DNA from: JAZQUM01 sp045631305
Lineage (GTDB): Bacteria; Bacillota; Clostridia; Oscillospirales; Oscillospiraceae
DNA length: 24,330 nucleotides
Direction of reading: 5' to 3'
Assembly (NCBI GenBank): GCA_045631305.1
Contig: JAZQUM010000063.1
Span: 1-24,330 of the forward strand
Within the stretch, counting starts at the first letter, position 1. Each line of letters opens with the position of its first letter. Below, one piece after another: positions 22,222 through 24,330 of this stretch. The position numbers and the translations under genes are program-made. The notes beneath the pieces are model-generated. The model had not been told where the DNA came from. It saw only the letters and a program-made list of their open reading frames with translations, and did no database searches.

Positions 22222-23313
22222 ATGACTAAGAAAATCAATTGGCTTGTCATTCTGGCCGGTGCTGTAATCGGTGCTGCTGCTCTGGTTCTGACTGCCTGCG
22301 GTAACCCCGCTAACATGGGCTTCTGCATTGCCTGCTTCCTGCGTGATATCGCCGGTGCTGTTGGCATGCACGGTGCTGCCAAGGTGCAGTATGTTCGTCC
22401 CGAAATCATTGGTCTGGTGCTGGGTGCTATGATCATGGCTCTGGCTTCCAAGGAATTCAAGGCTAAGGCCGGTTCCTCTCCCGCAACCCGCTTCATTCTG
22501 GGCGTGTTCATGATGATCGGCGCTCTGGTATTCCTGGGTTGCCCCCTGCGCATGGTGATCCGTCTCGGCGGCGGCGACATGACCGGTCTTGCTGCTCTGG
22601 TTGGCTTCATCGTTGGTATCCTCATTGGTATCGTGTTCCTGAAGAAGGGCTTCTCCCTGGGCCGCGCTTACGAACTGAAGAAGGCTGAAGGCTTCGTTCT
22701 TCCCGGCATCATGGTTGCTCTGCTGGCTCTGCTGGTTGCTGCTCCCGCTGTACTTAAGTTCTCCGAAGAAGGCCCTGGCTCCAAGAAGGCTGCTCTTGCT
22801 ATCTCTCTGGTAGTTGCTCTGATCGTTGGTGCTCTGTGCCAGCGCAGCCGTATGTGCATGGCCGGTGGTCTGCGTGATGCATTCATGCTCAAGGACTTCA
22901 CCCTGCTCTCCGGCTTCCTTGCTATCTGGGTTGTTATCACCATTGGTAACCTGATCCTCGGCAAGTACAACTTTGGCGTTCTCTCTCAGCCCGTTGCTCA
23001 CACTCAGTATCTGTGGAGCGCTCTGGGTATGGCTATCGTTGGCTGGGCTGCAATCCTGCTGGGTGGCTGCCCCCTGCGTCAGCTGATCCTTGCAGGCGAA
23101 GGCAATGGCGACGCTGCTATCACCATCATCGGTATGATCGTTGGTGCTGCTATCTCCCATAACTTCGGCCTGGCCGGCGCTGCTGACTCCGTAAACGAAG
23201 CTGGTGAATACATCGTTGGCGGTATCGGCAAGAATGGTATGATCGCTGTTGTAATTGGCCTGGTAGTGCTGCTTCTCATCAGTGTGGCACATCTGCCCAA
23301 GAAGGAGGACTAA
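22222..23313 (+). CDS. yedE: YedE, selenium-metabolism membrane transporter-like protein
   Basis: The 363-residue integral membrane protein has about ten hydrophobic segments and belongs to the YedE/YeeE family in the form linked to selenium metabolism (also called FdhT). Conserved Cys motifs recur in both halves: GNPANMGFCIACFLRD and GCPLRM in the first, CQRSRMCMAGGLRD and GGCPLRQL in the second, showing an internal duplication. By analogy with YeeE thiosulfate transporters, these cysteines may relay a selenium or sulfur compound across the membrane. AGGAGA precedes the ATG. Codon use is very strongly biased (gct, ctg, ggt, atc), unlike the LysR gene next door. yedF follows three bases after its stop codon. 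Confidence 0.93.
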   Translation: MTKKINWLVILAGAVIGAAALVLTACGNPANMGFCIACFLRDIAGAVGMHGAAKVQYVRPEIIGLVLGAMIMALASKEFKAKAGSSPATRFILGVFMMIGALVFLGCPLRMVIRLGGGDMTGLAALVGFIVGILIGIVFLKKGFSLGRAYELKKAEGFVLPGIMVALLALLVAAPAVLKFSEEGPGSKKAALAISLVVALIVGALCQRSRMCMAGGLRDAFMLKDFTLLSGFLAIWVVITIGNLILGKYNFGVLSQPVAHTQYLWSALGMAIVGWAAILLGGCPLRQLILAGEGNGDAAITIIGMIVGAAISHNFGLAGAADSVNEAGEYIVGGIGKNGMIAVVIGLVVLLLISVAHLPKKED

Positions 23314-23316
23314 ATC

Positions 23317-23520
23317 ATGGTTGATGCAAGAGGTTATGCTTGCCCCATGCCCGTTCTGATGGTTCAGAAGGCTGTTAAGAAGGATTTTCCTGCTGAACTG
23401 GAAGTGTTGGTTGACAACAAGACTGCTGTTGAAAACGTGACCCGTTTTGCTAATAACGCAGGTTACAGCGTGACTTATGAAGCAGTTGGCAGTGACTTCT
23501 CCATGAAGCTCACTAAGTAA
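23317..23520 (+). CDS. yedF: YedF-like TusA-domain protein, TusA domain only
   Basis: The 67-residue protein is a single TusA domain. The Cys-Pro motif is at residues 9-12 (ARGYACPMPVLM), and VDNKTAVENVTRFANNAGY is the second conserved block. TusA-like proteins carry sulfur as a persulfide; here selenium is the likely cargo, because the gene directly follows yedE. The selenium-associated YedF family normally has an additional C-terminal domain of more than 100 residues, which is absent: the stop codon is followed at once by a terminator, and no continuation in other frames is seen. GGAGGA at the end of yedE is the ribosome site, so the two are coupled. Confidence 0.9.
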   Translation: MVDARGYACPMPVLMVQKAVKKDFPAELEVLVDNKTAVENVTRFANNAGYSVTYEAVGSDFSMKLTK

Positions 23521-23531
23521 TTTAAGTTTTA

Positions 23532-23566
23532 AAAACTGTGGCGGAAAATTTCCGCCGCAGTTTTTT
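23532..23566 (+). terminator. Terminator after yedF
   Basis: AAAACTGTGGCGGAAA pairs with TTTCCGCCGCAGTTTT (one G-U pair), followed by a T run to 23566. Confidence 0.92.
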
Positions 23567-23572
23567 GCGCAA

Positions 23573-23604
23573 AAAAGAGAGAAGTCTGCAGACTTCTCTC
23601 TTTT
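23573..23604 (-). terminator. Terminator after the D-Ala-D-Ala carboxypeptidase
   Basis: This is a perfect 32-bp palindrome centred on 23588/23589 (16-bp arms; the left arm is AAAAGAGAGAAGTCTG). On the minus strand it is followed by the T run 23576-23571. It abuts the yedF terminator. Confidence 0.88.
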
Positions 23605-23619
23605 GGCTTGTATTAGGTT

Positions 23620-24330
23620 TTATCTGCGTCTGCCACGGTAATTGGAAACATGTCGGCGGGAAGAGCCGTAGCGACGGCTTCTGCGCTTTGCAAAGAAGAG
23701 CCGGTAGATCACAAAGACAATGGCCAGAGCCAGAATAACAACGGAGAGAATCTTTACAATCGTTTTTCCAAAGAACTGTGTCAGGGCATATTTGATGGTA
23801 AGGAAGCGGGAAGCGGAAACATCGGAATAAGCAACCAATTTTGCTGTGCCGCGGACCTGACCACCGTAACTGATGGAAATCTCACCGTAAGCGGTGCCTT
23901 CGGTAATGGGGGCATTGGCAGATTCTTCATACAAAGTTACCGTACGGGTCAGTTGCTCTGGGGTGATGTCATGGGGGAGGGTGGCGCTGAGGGAAGTTTC
24001 GGGATGGAGGGCCACATAGTTTGCTTCATTGGAAAGGGCTACGGGGAGCTCACAAATCATTTCGGTGGAAGAGAGAATCTCCTGAACGGAGAAGTTGTTA
24101 AAGCCCCACTCAAAAAGACGGGCGGTTTCGGTAAAGCTCTGGGTTCTGCGGCTGCCATCTTCCAGATTGACGCGTTCGGCGCCCAAAACCACGCTGATAA
24201 GCTTCTTTTCGCCCTTTACGGCAGAAGATACCAGACAGTAGCCAGCATCGGAAGTGTGGCCGGTTTTGATGCCCTGCGCGTACTTGTAGAGATAACCAAC
24301 AGCGTTCCAGCTATCCAGAAGGCTATTGGT
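23620..24330 (-). CDS. D-alanyl-D-alanine carboxypeptidase (PBP5/DacF type), C-terminal part
   Basis: The last 236 residues of a low-molecular-weight penicillin-binding protein are visible; the gene continues past the right edge, so the SxxK and SxN motifs are missing. The third catalytic motif is present as KTG in GIKTGHTSDAGYCLVSSA (codons 24267-24259). Then come the end of the peptidase domain (LISVVLGAERVNLEDGSRR) and the beta-sandwich PBP5 C-terminal domain. A membrane-spanning helix near the end (IVKILSVVILALAIVFVIYR) and a very basic tail of about 20 residues rich in Arg follow. The enzyme trims the terminal D-Ala of peptidoglycan peptides outside the membrane. A clear helix replaces the amphipathic anchor of E. 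coli PBP5. Confidence 0.93.
   Translation of the reverse strand, partial: TNSLLDSWNAVGYLYKYAQGIKTGHTSDAGYCLVSSAVKGEKKLISVVLGAERVNLEDGSRRTQSFTETARLFEWGFNNFSVQEILSSTEMICELPVALSNEANYVALHPETSLSATLPHDITPEQLTRTVTLYEESANAPITEGTAYGEISISYGGQVRGTAKLVAYSDVSASRFLTIKYALTQFFGKTIVKILSVVILALAIVFVIYRLFFAKRRSRRYGSSRRHVSNYRGRRR

Noticed and set aside
22198..23292. A 364-residue minus-strand open frame opposite yedE
   Set aside because: Low-complexity Gln/Asn/His/Ser-rich translation caused by the codon bias of yedE.
1..24330. CRISPR array, insertion sequence, prophage, tRNA or rRNA
   Set aside because: No spaced direct repeats, transposase or phage genes, cloverleaf or rRNA stretches were seen on either strand.

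Overview
The window is one end of a bacterial contig: 24.3 kb of densely packed chromosomal housekeeping genes plus one selenium-metabolism cluster. The gene set points to a Bacillota (Firmicutes) anaerobe: a SpoVT-type AbrB regulator, a short YtrA-like GntR regulator with its ABC exporter, the DUF1934-argS linkage also found in Bacillus (ywiB-argS), and a labile-selenium/molybdenum hydroxylase maturation set. A gut Negativicute or Clostridium-like organism is my best guess. I cannot fix the taxon from the sequence, and SpoVT alone does not prove sporulation.

Layout. Bases 1-55 are not genomic. They match, from memory, the reverse-strand MGI/DNBSEQ adapter with a 10-base barcode inside it, so the contig end is a technical junction. 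The aconitase-family hydratase gene (56-757, minus) is cut there. Divergent from it is citrate synthase (1144-2511). Next come a small membrane protein (minus), spoVT (plus), a TRIC-type channel (minus) and a GntR-ABC-permease operon (minus, 4614-6434). A histidine phosphatase and an MFS sugar transporter (plus, overlapping) follow, then a divergent galactokinase (plus). The operon thyA-dfrA then recG runs on the minus strand (9974-13410), back to back with an AraC/cupin regulator (plus). After an unrecognised acidic protein (minus) comes the operon murI-DUF1934-argS (15024-18032).

The last third is the selenium region. A ModE-like winged-helix regulator (minus) is divergent from yqeC-yqeB-selD-lysR (plus, 18642-22077). 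Then come yedE-yedF (22222-23520), with their own candidate promoter and a candidate LysR-type operator. By family knowledge, SelD makes selenophosphate, YqeB/YqeC serve selenium-dependent molybdenum hydroxylases, YedE is a membrane transporter-like protein and YedF a TusA-like carrier. The ModE-like and LysR proteins are plausible regulators. No selA, selB, tRNA-Sec or hydroxylase gene is in the window, and YedF is reduced to the TusA domain. The window closes with a truncated D-Ala-D-Ala carboxypeptidase (minus).

All six convergent gene junctions carry strong hairpin terminators, and most divergent gaps show near-consensus sigma-70-type promoters with 17-bp spacing. I saw no mobile element, CRISPR array, tRNA or rRNA. 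I did not find a clearly new biological system. The most notable items are the adapter artefact, the selenium module with its operator-like sites, the shared palindromic -35 box between thyA and the AraC gene, and the atypical galactokinase.
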